This document shows positions 34,746 through 44,329 of a stretch of DNA of 64,000 nt, in pieces; within the stretch, counting starts at the first letter, position 1; each line of letters opens with the position of its first letter. Source of the DNA: Prevotella sp. (GTDB taxonomy: Bacteria; Bacteroidota; Bacteroidia; Bacteroidales; Bacteroidaceae). The DNA lies in NCBI GenBank assembly GCA_017645645.1, contig JAGCOB010000022.1, positions 32,709 through 96,708 of the forward strand, given 5' to 3'. The translations under genes were made by a program, and so were the position numbers. The notes below the pieces were generated by a model. The model had not been told where the DNA came from, searched no databases, and saw nothing but the letters and a program-made list of their open reading frames with translations.

Positions 34746-36065
34746 ATGGAACCGCAAAATGCCATTTACGACGCACGCCAACTGGGACTGCCCCGCATGA
34801 TGATACTGGGTGTGCAACATCTGTTTGCCATGTTTGGAGCAACGGTGCTCGTGCCATTGCTGACAGGTCTGGACGTATCTGTAACACTGTTGTTTGCAGG
34901 AATAGGAACCCTGATGTTCCATTTCATCTCGAAGTGGAACGTGCCTGCTTTCCTTGGATCATCATTTGCCTTCCTGGGGGGATATGCCTCGGTGAAGGAA
35001 ATGGGTATGGCACAGGGACTCTCTGAGACGTTGGCTTTAGATTATGCCTGTCTGGGTGTGGCTTGTGCCGGACTGATGTATTTCGTCATGGCTGCCCTCA
35101 TCAAGTCGTTTGGTGTGAAGAAGATCCTGAAGTTTTTTCCACCCGTAGTGACAGGTCCTATCGTGATAGCCATTGGTCTGGTGCTTTCTGGTTCTGCCAT
35201 CAACAACTGTCAGACCAACTGGTTGCTAGCCATCATCGCCATAGTCACCGTGATAGTGGCGTCTATCTGGGGCAAGGGCATTGTTAAGATCATCCCTGTA
35301 CTGTTGGGTGTCATCGTGTCGTATGTCATTGCCGCCTGTATGGGTGAGGTCGACTTTGCACCACTGGGTGAGGCGGCATGGGTGGGTTTCCCGATAGAAA
35401 AGGAGCATACGATATGGGCGGTGTTTGAACACGGCAACACGTCACTGATGCTGTCGACAATCCTGGCAGTCATGCCTATTGCCTTTGCGACGATTATGGA
35501 ACATATCGGTGATATGTTTGCCATCAGTTCTACCGTTGGCAAGGACTTTCTGGCAGAGCCAGGTCTGCACCGTACACTGACGGGAGACGGCGTTGCTACG
35601 GCTTTAGCCTCCATCTTTGGTGCCCCCGCCAACACCACTTACGGCGAGAATACAGGTGTGCTGAACCTGACCAAAGTGTTCGATCCGAAGGTGATACGCA
35701 TAGCTGCCTGTCTGGCTATCATCCTGGCGTTCTGTCCTAAGTTCGCCAGTCTGATACAACTGATGCCTGCTGCTACCATCGGTGGTGTCAGCCTGATACT
35801 CTATGGCATGATTTCTGCGGTAGGTGTGCGTAATCTGGTTGAGGAGAAGGTAGACCTGAAGAGCTCGCGCAACGTGTTTGTCGCAGCACTCATCCTGGTA
35901 CTGGCCATCGGTGTGAAATATGGTGCCAATGATGATATCGCCATAGGACCCATCCACCTGTCCGGACTCGCCATTGCCGCCATCGTAGGCATCTTCCTCA
36001 ATGCCATCATGCCTGACAAGCTGGGAATGAAGGTAAAATCGTTCAAGGGTAAGGAGAAGTCATAA
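34746..36065 (+). CDS. uraA: uracil/xanthine permease (NCS2 family)
   Basis: A 439-residue inner-membrane nucleobase transporter of the UraA type, proton-linked uracil uptake being the usual role. It shows about 14 hydrophobic segments, the N-terminal QHLFAMFGATVLVPLLTGLD typical of UraA, and APANTTYGENTGVLNLTKV near residue 295, where UraA has its substrate-binding glutamate region. It has its own promoter 40 bases upstream and leads pectate lyase-like and helicase genes. Confidence 0.92.
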   Translation: MEPQNAIYDARQLGLPRMMILGVQHLFAMFGATVLVPLLTGLDVSVTLLFAGIGTLMFHFISKWNVPAFLGSSFAFLGGYASVKEMGMAQGLSETLALDYACLGVACAGLMYFVMAALIKSFGVKKILKFFPPVVTGPIVIAIGLVLSGSAINNCQTNWLLAIIAIVTVIVASIWGKGIVKIIPVLLGVIVSYVIAACMGEVDFAPLGEAAWVGFPIEKEHTIWAVFEHGNTSLMLSTILAVMPIAFATIMEHIGDMFAISSTVGKDFLAEPGLHRTLTGDGVATALASIFGAPANTTYGENTGVLNLTKVFDPKVIRIAACLAIILAFCPKFASLIQLMPAATIGGVSLILYGMISAVGVRNLVEEKVDLKSSRNVFVAALILVLAIGVKYGANDDIAIGPIHLSGLAIAAIVGIFLNAIMPDKLGMKVKSFKGKEKS

Positions 36066-36067
36066 GA

Positions 36068-36095
36068 CTATACATAACCATCTATACATAAACTA
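36068..36095 (+). repeat. 14-base direct repeat between uraA and the lyase gene
   Basis: CTATACATAACCAT and CTATACATAAACTA in tandem; 14 is twice 7, so it may belong to the heptamer class. Confidence 0.4.
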
Positions 36096-36106
36096 CTAAG
36101 ACAAAA

Positions 36107-38878
36107 ATGAAAAAACTACTAGCAACTACGTTTCTGCTCTGCTGCACCGTGATGGTGGCGGCACAGCGAATTGACTTCAGCTTCAGTAATGCACAAGAAG
36201 CACAGACCCATGAACCCGGCTACATTGAATGGAAAATTTCTAAAAGCCCTTCGTCATCCATGACCCTCGACAACGGTATGGAAATTACCATCTCTGCCGC
36301 AGGCAAAGCCGATGTACTGAGAGACCAGTGGAACAAGAACACCTGTAACAAGGGCAGGGATACGGAACAGACTGGTCTGCGCCTGTTAGGCGATGGTGTG
36401 GTGGCTTTCATTGCCGATGGCGACAACACCCCGACAAGTACCAACACTCCCACCTCTATCGAAATCATGATCAAGGGTATGACGGCAGGCAGTCATACTG
36501 CGATGGCATATCACGTATGGAAAGATGTCAAGACAGGTGAGATGCCTAAGATCAAGGTGGAGCTGAAAGTCAATGACGGTGAATATGTCGTCAAACAAGA
36601 TAACGTTGACTTTGTCAATGTCAAGGATCCGGTAGAAAGTCTGAAGATGGCTGATGCCACCTTCTCATACGTCGACTTCAACATTAATGAGGGAGACATT
36701 GTGTATCTCAAATACACCACCATCGTAGCGTCAGGTAAGACTTACCAGACCACCAACGTGATGCTCAACGGTCTGCTTTTCGATACGTCACCTTTTGTAT
36801 CACAGGATCCCGTACCCACAAACCGTGACTACCACGTCGATGCCGACAACGGCTCTTGTACTGTGGCATGGACAGCAGGACCAACGGCTGCTAAACACCG
36901 TCTGTTCTTTGGTACCGATGAGAACGAGGTAGAGACTGCGACCTCACCGATATACGAGGGTACCAATACCGAGTATACTGTTAACGGTCTGCTCTCCAAG
37001 AATTATTACTATTGGCGTGTCGATGAGGTAGAAGCCAACGGCACCGTACATAAAGGACTGGTATGGTCGTTCCGTCCCCGCCAACTTGCCTTCCCTGAGG
37101 CGGAGGGCTACGGCAAGTATGCACAAGGTGGACGTGGCGGTATTGTCTATCATGTCACCAACCTCAGCGGTGATGTCAATACACCTGGCTCGTTGCTCTA
37201 TGGACTGGTCAATATCGACCAACCCCGATATATCGTCTTTGACGTGAGTGGTATCATTGAACTTGACTTCAATTCCTATTTCACCAAGCCCAATGCCTAT
37301 ATCGCCGGACAGACAGCTCCTGGCAAGGGCATTTGCATCAAGTCATCGAACATCAATATCGGCTCTGATGTCATTGCCCGTCATATCCGCTTCAAGCGAG
37401 GACTGGGTGTCTATGGTGAGAATACGGGTAATGCCATGGGCATGAGTGGTGCCAACCATGCCATCGTCGACCACTGCACTGCCGCCTGGGGAACTGATGA
37501 GACGGTCAGCGGACGCGGTGCCAAGAATGTCTCTTTCCAGTATTCTGTCATCTCAGAGGCTTTGGGTATTGCCGGTCATAAGAACTACAGCGACGGTACC
37601 AACCATGGCTATGCGGCAACTATCGACGGTCAGATAGGCTCATGGCACCATAACCTCCTCGTCAACTGTAATGGTCGTAACTGGAGTATGGGTGGCGGTA
37701 TGGATGCCAATAATATCCCCATTGGCGGACTGGACCTATTTAATAATGTATGCTATAACTGGAAAAGCCGTACCACCGATGGCAACTGCCACGCAGTGAA
37801 CTTTGTCAATAACTACTATAAGATGGGTGAGGCCACTAGCCATAAGGTGCTCTTCACACAAGACTTTGAAGGCGGCATCAATGATGCTGGTATTGACCAA
37901 GCCTATATTAACGGTAATATCCGAGAGGCTAAAAATCACTCACTGACCATTCAGGAGTATGCCCTCGACAAGAAAGATGACATCTTTAATGCCCGTGCCA
38001 GCAATGGTGGCAAACTGCCTACTACTTATGACTATCAGGTGAGTACACCGCTCTTCGAGTCGTATGCCACCATCCACTCCGCCAAGGATGCCTTGAAGAT
38101 CGTGACCAGTTACAGCGGTGCCACTATGCCTCAGCGTGACGAGCACCATCTGCGTAACATCAAGGAGACGCTGAGCGACACTTGGACATACAAAGGCTCG
38201 AAGTCGGGCATCAAGGGAGAAATTGACACTGAGGAAGATATTACAGAGCACGCAGCCGGTAAAGGCTGGGAAGCTTATCCCGAAGAAACACGTGCTGCCG
38301 ACTGGGATACCGACCAGGACGGTATGCCCGACTGGTATGAGAAAGTAATTGGCAGTGATCCTGATACCGCCAATCAGAACGATGACCCTGACGGAGATGG
38401 CTGGACACTCTTGGAAGATTATCTGGAGTTCATGGCTCACCCCTATCTCATCGTAGAGCCTAACACCACCCGGCAACTTGATGTGAAGCCTTTCTTTGCT
38501 GGATTCTATGGACAGAATAGCAACTACGACAAGGCTGCTCCTACCTACACCGTCCATTACGACGGCAGTCTCGTCAATGCCAGTGTCAGCGGCTCCGTCG
38601 TCAATGTCACAACCCATAACGAAGGAGGCATTGTTGTCATCAAGGTTACTGTCAATGACGGTGAGACCCAATGGATACAGCCTATCAACGTTGCCGTGAC
38701 TGGTGAGACTACTGGCATCCCATCTGTATGGAGCGAAGACAATATCGAGGTTGCCAAGCGTGAGTTCTTCACCACCGATGGCAAACAGGTCCGTCAGATG
38801 CAGTCACATGGCATTTACATCATGAAGGTCACGGATACCAAAGGCAACATTCATACGATGAAGATTATCAAGAACTAA
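36107..38878 (+). CDS. secreted pectate lyase-like enzyme (PL1-type beta-helix)
   Basis: A 923-residue exported protein. Order: signal peptide (1-19), a jelly-roll-like domain (about 20-230), a fibronectin-III-like domain (about 235-325), then a parallel beta-helix of the PL1 pectate lyase type, from FPEAEGYGKYAQGGRGGIVYHVTNL through VIARHIRFKRG and HAIVDHCTAAWGTDE. A calcium-binding-like segment (DTDQDGMPDWYE, DDPDGDGWTLLEDY) and a short C-terminal sorting-like tail (GIYIMKVTDTKG) follow. It should cleave pectin-type galacturonans outside the cell. No SusC/SusD pair or other pectin genes are nearby, so it is an orphan between a uracil permease and a helicase. Confidence 0.85.
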   Translation: MKKLLATTFLLCCTVMVAAQRIDFSFSNAQEAQTHEPGYIEWKISKSPSSSMTLDNGMEITISAAGKADVLRDQWNKNTCNKGRDTEQTGLRLLGDGVVAFIADGDNTPTSTNTPTSIEIMIKGMTAGSHTAMAYHVWKDVKTGEMPKIKVELKVNDGEYVVKQDNVDFVNVKDPVESLKMADATFSYVDFNINEGDIVYLKYTTIVASGKTYQTTNVMLNGLLFDTSPFVSQDPVPTNRDYHVDADNGSCTVAWTAGPTAAKHRLFFGTDENEVETATSPIYEGTNTEYTVNGLLSKNYYYWRVDEVEANGTVHKGLVWSFRPRQLAFPEAEGYGKYAQGGRGGIVYHVTNLSGDVNTPGSLLYGLVNIDQPRYIVFDVSGIIELDFNSYFTKPNAYIAGQTAPGKGICIKSSNINIGSDVIARHIRFKRGLGVYGENTGNAMGMSGANHAIVDHCTAAWGTDETVSGRGAKNVSFQYSVISEALGIAGHKNYSDGTNHGYAATIDGQIGSWHHNLLVNCNGRNWSMGGGMDANNIPIGGLDLFNNVCYNWKSRTTDGNCHAVNFVNNYYKMGEATSHKVLFTQDFEGGINDAGIDQAYINGNIREAKNHSLTIQEYALDKKDDIFNARASNGGKLPTTYDYQVSTPLFESYATIHSAKDALKIVTSYSGATMPQRDEHHLRNIKETLSDTWTYKGSKSGIKGEIDTEEDITEHAAGKGWEAYPEETRAADWDTDQDGMPDWYEKVIGSDPDTANQNDDPDGDGWTLLEDYLEFMAHPYLIVEPNTTRQLDVKPFFAGFYGQNSNYDKAAPTYTVHYDGSLVNASVSGSVVNVTTHNEGGIVVIKVTVNDGETQWIQPINVAVTGETTGIPSVWSEDNIEVAKREFFTTDGKQVRQMQSHGIYIMKVTDTKGNIHTMKIIKN

Positions 38879-40776
38879 TGTCCCAACAGAACTCGCCCAT
38901 ACAAGCCCTCCAACAACAACGGCTGCTGCTCGAGCTGGAGTACCAGACGGAGAAGGAGGCGTTCCGCAAACAAACGGAGGAGACGGGTATTGAGCGAAAG
39001 GTCAAAAGGGGTGATGCATGGTATCCGCTGAAAGTGGGCAAGAGTTATTATAACTCACTCAACCAACTGGCGATAGAGGTTTTCCGCACTGCCGAACAGG
39101 AGATAGAGCATACCTTCGAGTTTGGTAAAACGGTGATGTTCTTTCATCTGGACGACAACAAAGTTAAATACCTGTCGTTTTCTTCCACCGTCAGTTATGT
39201 GGATGGCGACCGTATGGTGTGTATCCTGCCTAACGAAGGCTATTCCGTCACTTTACAGCATACGGAGAACCTTGGCGTACAACTCTCGTTTGACGAGACG
39301 AGTTACCGTTTGATGATGGAAGCCCTCGACCGTGCTGTCAAGGGGAAGGGACGCTTGGGCGAGTTGCGCGACCTCTTCTATTCCCGTCGACCTGTGGAGA
39401 CCTTTGTCTTCCAACCCATGCATTTCCCTTATCTGAATCCGACACAAGAGAATGCTGTCAACCAGGTATTGAAGACCAAGGATGTGGCTATCGTACATGG
39501 TCCTCCTGGCACTGGTAAGACAACGACGCTCGTAGAGGCCATTCGTGAGACGTTGATGCGAGAGAGTCAGGTGCTGGTCTGTGCACAGAGTAATATGGCT
39601 GTCGACTGGATTTCAGAGAAACTCGTCGACAGGGGGATTAACGTATTACGTATCGGCAATCCTACCCGTGTCAACGATAAGATGCTGTCGTTCACTTATG
39701 AGCGACGCTTCGAGGCACATCCTGACTATCCCCACCTGTGGGCAATCCGTAAGGCGATTCGGGAACTACGCAGTCATCGTAAACGAGGCGACGAGAAATT
39801 CCATCAGAAGTTAGAGAGTCTGAAGAGTCGTGCCACCGAGTTGGAAATCCGTATCAACAACGAATTGTTCGGTGAGGCTCGTGTCATTGCCTGTACATTG
39901 GTGGGGGCAGCCAATCGCCTGTTGGACGGACAGAAGTTCAGCACGCTGTTTATCGACGAGGCGGCACAGGCATTGGAGGCGGCATGTTGGATTCCCATGC
40001 GACGTGTCAGTCGTGTCATCCTCGCTGGCGACCATTGTCAATTGCCTCCTACCGTTAAAAGTATCGCAGCGCTGAAGGCTGGTCTCGGCAAAACACTCAT
40101 GGAGCGACTGGTAGAGACACATCCAGAGGCAGTGACGCTGCTGAAGATACAATACCGCATGAATGACGATATCATGCGTTTCTCGTCCAACTATTTCTAT
40201 GACGGACAGATAGAGAGTGCCCCCACCGTAAAGTATCGCGGCATCCTTGACCTCGATGTGGCAATGGAGTGGATTAGCCCCTCCGAGAACTCAGAGAGTT
40301 CAGAGTACTCGGAGAACTCCTTCAAAGAACAATTCATCGGCGAATCCTTCGGCCGCATCAACAAAGACGAGGCAGAGCTGACGCTGAACACCCTCCAGCA
40401 GTATTTTGAACGCATTGGCAAGCAACGCTTGTTAGATGAGCGCATTGATGTGGGAATCATCTCTCCCTATCGTGCCCAAGTGCAATATCTCCGTCAACTC
40501 TTGATGAAGCGCGAGTTCTTTAAACCCTTCCGTCGTCAGATCAGTGTGAATACCGTTGACGGCTTCCAGGGACAGGAACGTGACATCATCGTCCTCTCCA
40601 TGGTCCGTTCCAATGATGACGGACAGATCGGTTTCCTTCGTGACCTTCGTCGCATGAATGTAGCCATCACCAGAGCCCGTATGAAAGTCATCATCCTCGG
40701 CAATGCCCCCACACTCACCCGCCATCCCTTCTATCGCCAACTCTGGAAATATGTGCAGTCGCTGAAAGGGCTGTGA
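38878..40776 (+). CDS. UPF1-like superfamily 1 helicase
   Basis: A 632-residue SF1 helicase of the UPF1/DNA2/IGHMBP2 branch. Motifs in order: Walker A GPPGTGKTT (about 205-213), motif II FIDEAAQALEAACW, GDHCQLPPTV, motif IV region KIQYRMND, motif V VDGFQGQERDIIVLSMVRSN and motif VI RRMNVAITRARMKVI. It probably unwinds DNA or RNA in the cytoplasm. Its ATG overlaps the preceding stop by one base (TAATG). A nonamer array encodes about residues 469-480 (ENSESSEYSENS), a low-complexity loop between motifs. Confidence 0.9.
   Translation: MSQQNSPIQALQQQRLLLELEYQTEKEAFRKQTEETGIERKVKRGDAWYPLKVGKSYYNSLNQLAIEVFRTAEQEIEHTFEFGKTVMFFHLDDNKVKYLSFSSTVSYVDGDRMVCILPNEGYSVTLQHTENLGVQLSFDETSYRLMMEALDRAVKGKGRLGELRDLFYSRRPVETFVFQPMHFPYLNPTQENAVNQVLKTKDVAIVHGPPGTGKTTTLVEAIRETLMRESQVLVCAQSNMAVDWISEKLVDRGINVLRIGNPTRVNDKMLSFTYERRFEAHPDYPHLWAIRKAIRELRSHRKRGDEKFHQKLESLKSRATELEIRINNELFGEARVIACTLVGAANRLLDGQKFSTLFIDEAAQALEAACWIPMRRVSRVILAGDHCQLPPTVKSIAALKAGLGKTLMERLVETHPEAVTLLKIQYRMNDDIMRFSSNYFYDGQIESAPTVKYRGILDLDVAMEWISPSENSESSEYSENSFKEQFIGESFGRINKDEAELTLNTLQQYFERIGKQRLLDERIDVGIISPYRAQVQYLRQLLMKREFFKPFRRQISVNTVDGFQGQERDIIVLSMVRSNDDGQIGFLRDLRRMNVAITRARMKVIILGNAPTLTRHPFYRQLWKYVQSLKGL
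40285..40320 (+). repeat. nonamer array in the helicase
   Basis: Four 9-base units: GAGAACTCA, GAGAGTTCA, GAGTACTCG, GAGAACTCC, in frame, encoding a serine/glutamate-rich loop. Confidence 0.75.
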
Positions 40777-40840
40777 TCTATCTGGGGTTGTTGGGATGAA
40801 AAAGTTTTCAAAATATTTTGTTTTGTTCTTACTTATTCGT

Positions 40841-41044
40841 ATCTTTGCCACCAGAGTGGGAAAGACTCGCTCCTGCAGAAGAAGCATTTCTGCTATGAGG
40901 AAAATATAAACTAAAACGTAAAATGATGAAAAGACCTGATAACCTAATGATTCTTACTTTCATCAGTTTGAGATAGTTGGTGGCTGTCCGCACGATTACG
41001 TATTGGGGGTAGATTTTAAAAATAATCATTAGAAGCATAGCGAT
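40841..41044 (+). promoter_or_regulatory. promoter and long leader of the LRR protein gene
   Basis: TATCTTTG (40841-40848, preceded by ACTTATTCG) would give a leader near 190 bases, far longer than others in the window. It contains small hairpins GAGT/ACTC (40855-40869) and GCAGAA/TTCTGC (40876-40894) and a 17-codon frame at 40923 (MMKRPDNLMILTFISLR). Regulation through this leader is possible but unproven. Confidence 0.5.
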
Positions 41045-44000
41045 ATGAAGAAGCTAACCTTATTAATAATAACACTTGGCATAGCAATAGCAGGTTATGC
41101 TCAGGATGTCATCTATCTGATAGGTAGTGACGGTGTGATGGAGGCCAATCATGCCTCGGCAACGTTGACAAAGAACGAAAATGCACCCTATACCTTTACT
41201 GGTGAAGTGACAATCAGTCAAAATGACGTAGAACTTGTCATTACCACCCAGTTGGCAGAGTCGGCTGACGACTGGGAAAGCATTGGAAACTATTGTTTCT
41301 CAGGATACGATGAGATGAACTTTGGCGTTTACGATTGGGGGACTGGCTGTGGGTCACCTCTTCACAGATACAATGATTCTGATGTTCATAGATTCAGATT
41401 TCATGTTGAAGACAATGCAGGTATCTCCTTGCCGTATACTTTTTGGGTGAAATTGTGGCTGAAAAGTCCGTATGGATATGAAATAGGTAATATTGATTTC
41501 TATCGTTCAAAGAGCGATGCCCCAAGTGATGACAACACCGAGGTGCCTGACATCGACCTGACAACGGGTGCTCACTTTACTGTCAACTTGCCCGAGGCTG
41601 GTACGCTGAAACAGAGGCTGACCTCTGCAGTGTTTACCACCGATTACGATTTGGTAGACTTCTTAACTATCAAGGGCAAGATGGGTGGTGCCGACATCGC
41701 TTATCTGAATAAGCAGGAGGGACTCGTTTCGCAGTTGCAGTACCTTGATCTGTCAGATGTGGAACTGGTGTATGACGATGAGGTTTACCTTGAGAGAACA
41801 TACCAGACCAATGGCGGAACCTATGGTGGCATCCAGACCTACCAGAATGATATTTATACGCTCTCGGCAGAGAACAAAGACGAAGCAGGACCTAACGATA
41901 ATTACGGTACAGCCGTTATCGTCACCTCCACCTATCGCCGTCGCAATGACTTGGAGTATGCCTTCAACGGAATGAAACATCTGAAGCAGATTAAATTGCC
42001 TAAGACGCAGAAAGCCATAGGGGCAAGGATATTATCTGGTGTTGAAAACTTGGAGAAGGTAACCCTGCCTACAGCACCAACACATATCGGCGACTATGCA
42101 TTCGGTGGCAAGGCATTGAAGGGTGTCAACTTGCCAGAGTCTGTTGAGAGTCTGGGTAAATACGCCTTAAAGGGTGTGTCGTTCCGCTCGATAGATGTCA
42201 ACCGTTTAGTGCAGCTGGGCGAGGGTTGTTTATTACAGACAAATATCACCAGTGCACAGTTGAGCAGCAAGATTACGAACATACCAGCCAAGGCTTTTGC
42301 TGGCTGTAAATCACTAATGAGTGTTGTTATTCCCGGCTCTGTAGTGACAGTTGAAGAAGCCGCCTTTGCGCACAGTGGCGTGAATTCTCTCACGATAAAC
42401 GAAGGAGTCAAGAAGATTGGCAAGGATGCCTTTACGGGTTGTCCATGGTTGACAGACGTCACTGTGGCGAACACAATAGAGGAAGTTGGTTATAATGCTT
42501 TCTCGGGCAGAGATATGGTTGATGACGGATATGGATATTATTTCGGTAGTGAGGAGCCAACGATCTGGCTTGACAGTCAACCTGCCGAGGACGGCGTGAA
42601 GTACATTGGTAAGGTTGCCTATCTGTTTACTGGTGGTAACGAAATCAAGATAAAGGAAGGTACGGTTAGCGTCGTTGACAATTTCATACGACAAAGTGCT
42701 GAGGCCACAGAATACTCGGATTATGAGTATGATGATCAGTTCTACGGAGTCATTACCACTATCACCTTGCCCTCCACACTCCGCATTTTAGGTGATGAGT
42801 GTTTCGTCTATCTACCAATCAGCAGTATTACCCTGCCTGATGCTTTAGAGAAACTGGGTAAGTTGACTTTCTGTGGCTGCAGCAAGCTAAGCCGCATCAC
42901 CATCCCTGCCAACGTGACATATCTTGGCGAGCGCACTTTCGAGGGATCAGGACTTATACGAGTAAACTATAATGCCATTGATGCTCCTTATCCATATATA
43001 GACAAGGAATGGGGTAGGAGTGGTTATCCAGATGTGTTCCCAGAGAGTGTGGCACGTGTCATCATTGGTGAGGGCGTAAAGCATATTCCTGCCGGACTGT
43101 TCTCCAGATGTAAGAACATCACCCGCGTGCAGATGCCAAGCACGGTGGAGAGCATCGGAGCGTATGCTTTCAATGGTTGTACGTCATTGGAATCCATCGA
43201 CCTGCCGTCTTCGTTGAAGGAAATTGGTACAGATGCATTAATTTGTGGAAACCTCCAGACCGTAATATCCTATCTCAAGGAACCGTTCGCTTTGACAACT
43301 CCAACTATAGTAGAATATACGAGTGAGGAATATGACGAAGAGGAAAAAGAATGGCATTATTATCCTTCCATAGAGGTGATCTGTTACACTCCTTTTGGAC
43401 ATCAAGTCTATACCTACCATAAGGATGATCCGGACATTATTACATATCATGATAGTAAGCTTCCATTACTGAAGGTTCCCTGTGGTTCGCTCGCGGCCTA
43501 TCAGAATGATCCATCATGGGCAAGCATCTTCGAGAAAATAGAGGAATTCGAGAGCGCATCGGACACGGAGGCCATTGCAGAGAGCTCCACCATCAGCGTC
43601 AGTCAGAGTGTCACCGATGAGACCGATCTCAGCGGCTCTATTGTGGACGGCATCTATGTCACCTTAGATACTGAGGACAGCGGTGACGGCTACAATGCTG
43701 ATGAAGGCTGTCTCATCATCAATTCCATTACTACCGAAGAGGGATTGACGGCGGCAACAGCCGACGATGCCGACGACCTGACAGTGAAGAACCTGTTTAA
43801 TGGACTTATTTTTGAGGTGCCTGCCGGAACGGGAAAGATCATTGTTGACTGCCAGACATTGGGACAGAATACCGTATATGAGAAGATAGGCAATGCAGAG
43901 CCGAAGAAGGTTTTTGCAGGTAGCCGTCAGCAGATAACCGTTCCCTATGATGTGGAAGACGATACTCATATTTATGTCTATGCCGCTAAGATTCCAGCAG

Positions 44001-44329
44001 AGGCAAACAGCATAGTCCAGCGAGCAGCATACGCTAACGACGATGCCGTGAAACTCTACGGTATGACCATCCAGGTAGATAGCAAGACTGCCATCCTCGG
44101 TGATGCCAACAGGGACGGACAAGTGAACGTGACAGATATCGTGGCAACGGTGAACTATATCATGGTCAAGCCGTCGGCAGACTTCAACTTCAAGAATGCC
44201 GACGTCAACAAGGACGGCGAAGTGAACGTGACGGACATCGTGGGTATGGTGAACATCATCATGAAAGGTAGTACGCAGAATGCACGTGAAGCCATGAGTG
44301 TCCTGCGGAGGAGCGGATTCATATTCTAA
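41045..44329 (+). CDS. BspA-type leucine-rich-repeat surface protein with dockerin-like tail
   Basis: A 1094-residue exported protein. A signal peptide (1-19, ending GYAQ) is followed by an N-terminal beta-rich region (to about 165). From about residue 300 to 760 come BspA-type LRR_5 repeats (IGDYAFGGKALKGVNLPESV, KIGKDAFTGCPWLTDVTV, SIGAYAFNGCTSLESIDLP). The C-terminus (about 1020-1075) holds two dockerin-like calcium repeats, GDANRDGQVNVTDIVATVNYIM and ADVNKDGEVNVTDIVGMVNIIM. BspA proteins of this group bind host or bacterial surfaces. The dockerin-like tail lacks any cohesin gene nearby. Tyrosine- and aspartate-rich stretches between repeats are irregular insertions. Confidence 0.9.
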   Translation: MKKLTLLIITLGIAIAGYAQDVIYLIGSDGVMEANHASATLTKNENAPYTFTGEVTISQNDVELVITTQLAESADDWESIGNYCFSGYDEMNFGVYDWGTGCGSPLHRYNDSDVHRFRFHVEDNAGISLPYTFWVKLWLKSPYGYEIGNIDFYRSKSDAPSDDNTEVPDIDLTTGAHFTVNLPEAGTLKQRLTSAVFTTDYDLVDFLTIKGKMGGADIAYLNKQEGLVSQLQYLDLSDVELVYDDEVYLERTYQTNGGTYGGIQTYQNDIYTLSAENKDEAGPNDNYGTAVIVTSTYRRRNDLEYAFNGMKHLKQIKLPKTQKAIGARILSGVENLEKVTLPTAPTHIGDYAFGGKALKGVNLPESVESLGKYALKGVSFRSIDVNRLVQLGEGCLLQTNITSAQLSSKITNIPAKAFAGCKSLMSVVIPGSVVTVEEAAFAHSGVNSLTINEGVKKIGKDAFTGCPWLTDVTVANTIEEVGYNAFSGRDMVDDGYGYYFGSEEPTIWLDSQPAEDGVKYIGKVAYLFTGGNEIKIKEGTVSVVDNFIRQSAEATEYSDYEYDDQFYGVITTITLPSTLRILGDECFVYLPISSITLPDALEKLGKLTFCGCSKLSRITIPANVTYLGERTFEGSGLIRVNYNAIDAPYPYIDKEWGRSGYPDVFPESVARVIIGEGVKHIPAGLFSRCKNITRVQMPSTVESIGAYAFNGCTSLESIDLPSSLKEIGTDALICGNLQTVISYLKEPFALTTPTIVEYTSEEYDEEEKEWHYYPSIEVICYTPFGHQVYTYHKDDPDIITYHDSKLPLLKVPCGSLAAYQNDPSWASIFEKIEEFESASDTEAIAESSTISVSQSVTDETDLSGSIVDGIYVTLDTEDSGDGYNADEGCLIINSITTEEGLTAATADDADDLTVKNLFNGLIFEVPAGTGKIIVDCQTLGQNTVYEKIGNAEPKKVFAGSRQQITVPYDVEDDTHIYVYAAKIPAEANSIVQRAAYANDDAVKLYGMTIQVDSKTAILGDANRDGQVNVTDIVATVNYIMVKPSADFNFKNADVNKDGEVNVTDIVGMVNIIMKGSTQNAREAMSVLRRSGFIF

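Noticed and set aside
34626-34922. 99-codon N-terminal extension of rluA
   Set aside because: It contains the rluA and uraA promoters in low-complexity DNA and overlaps the antisense start of uraA; no domain is visible.
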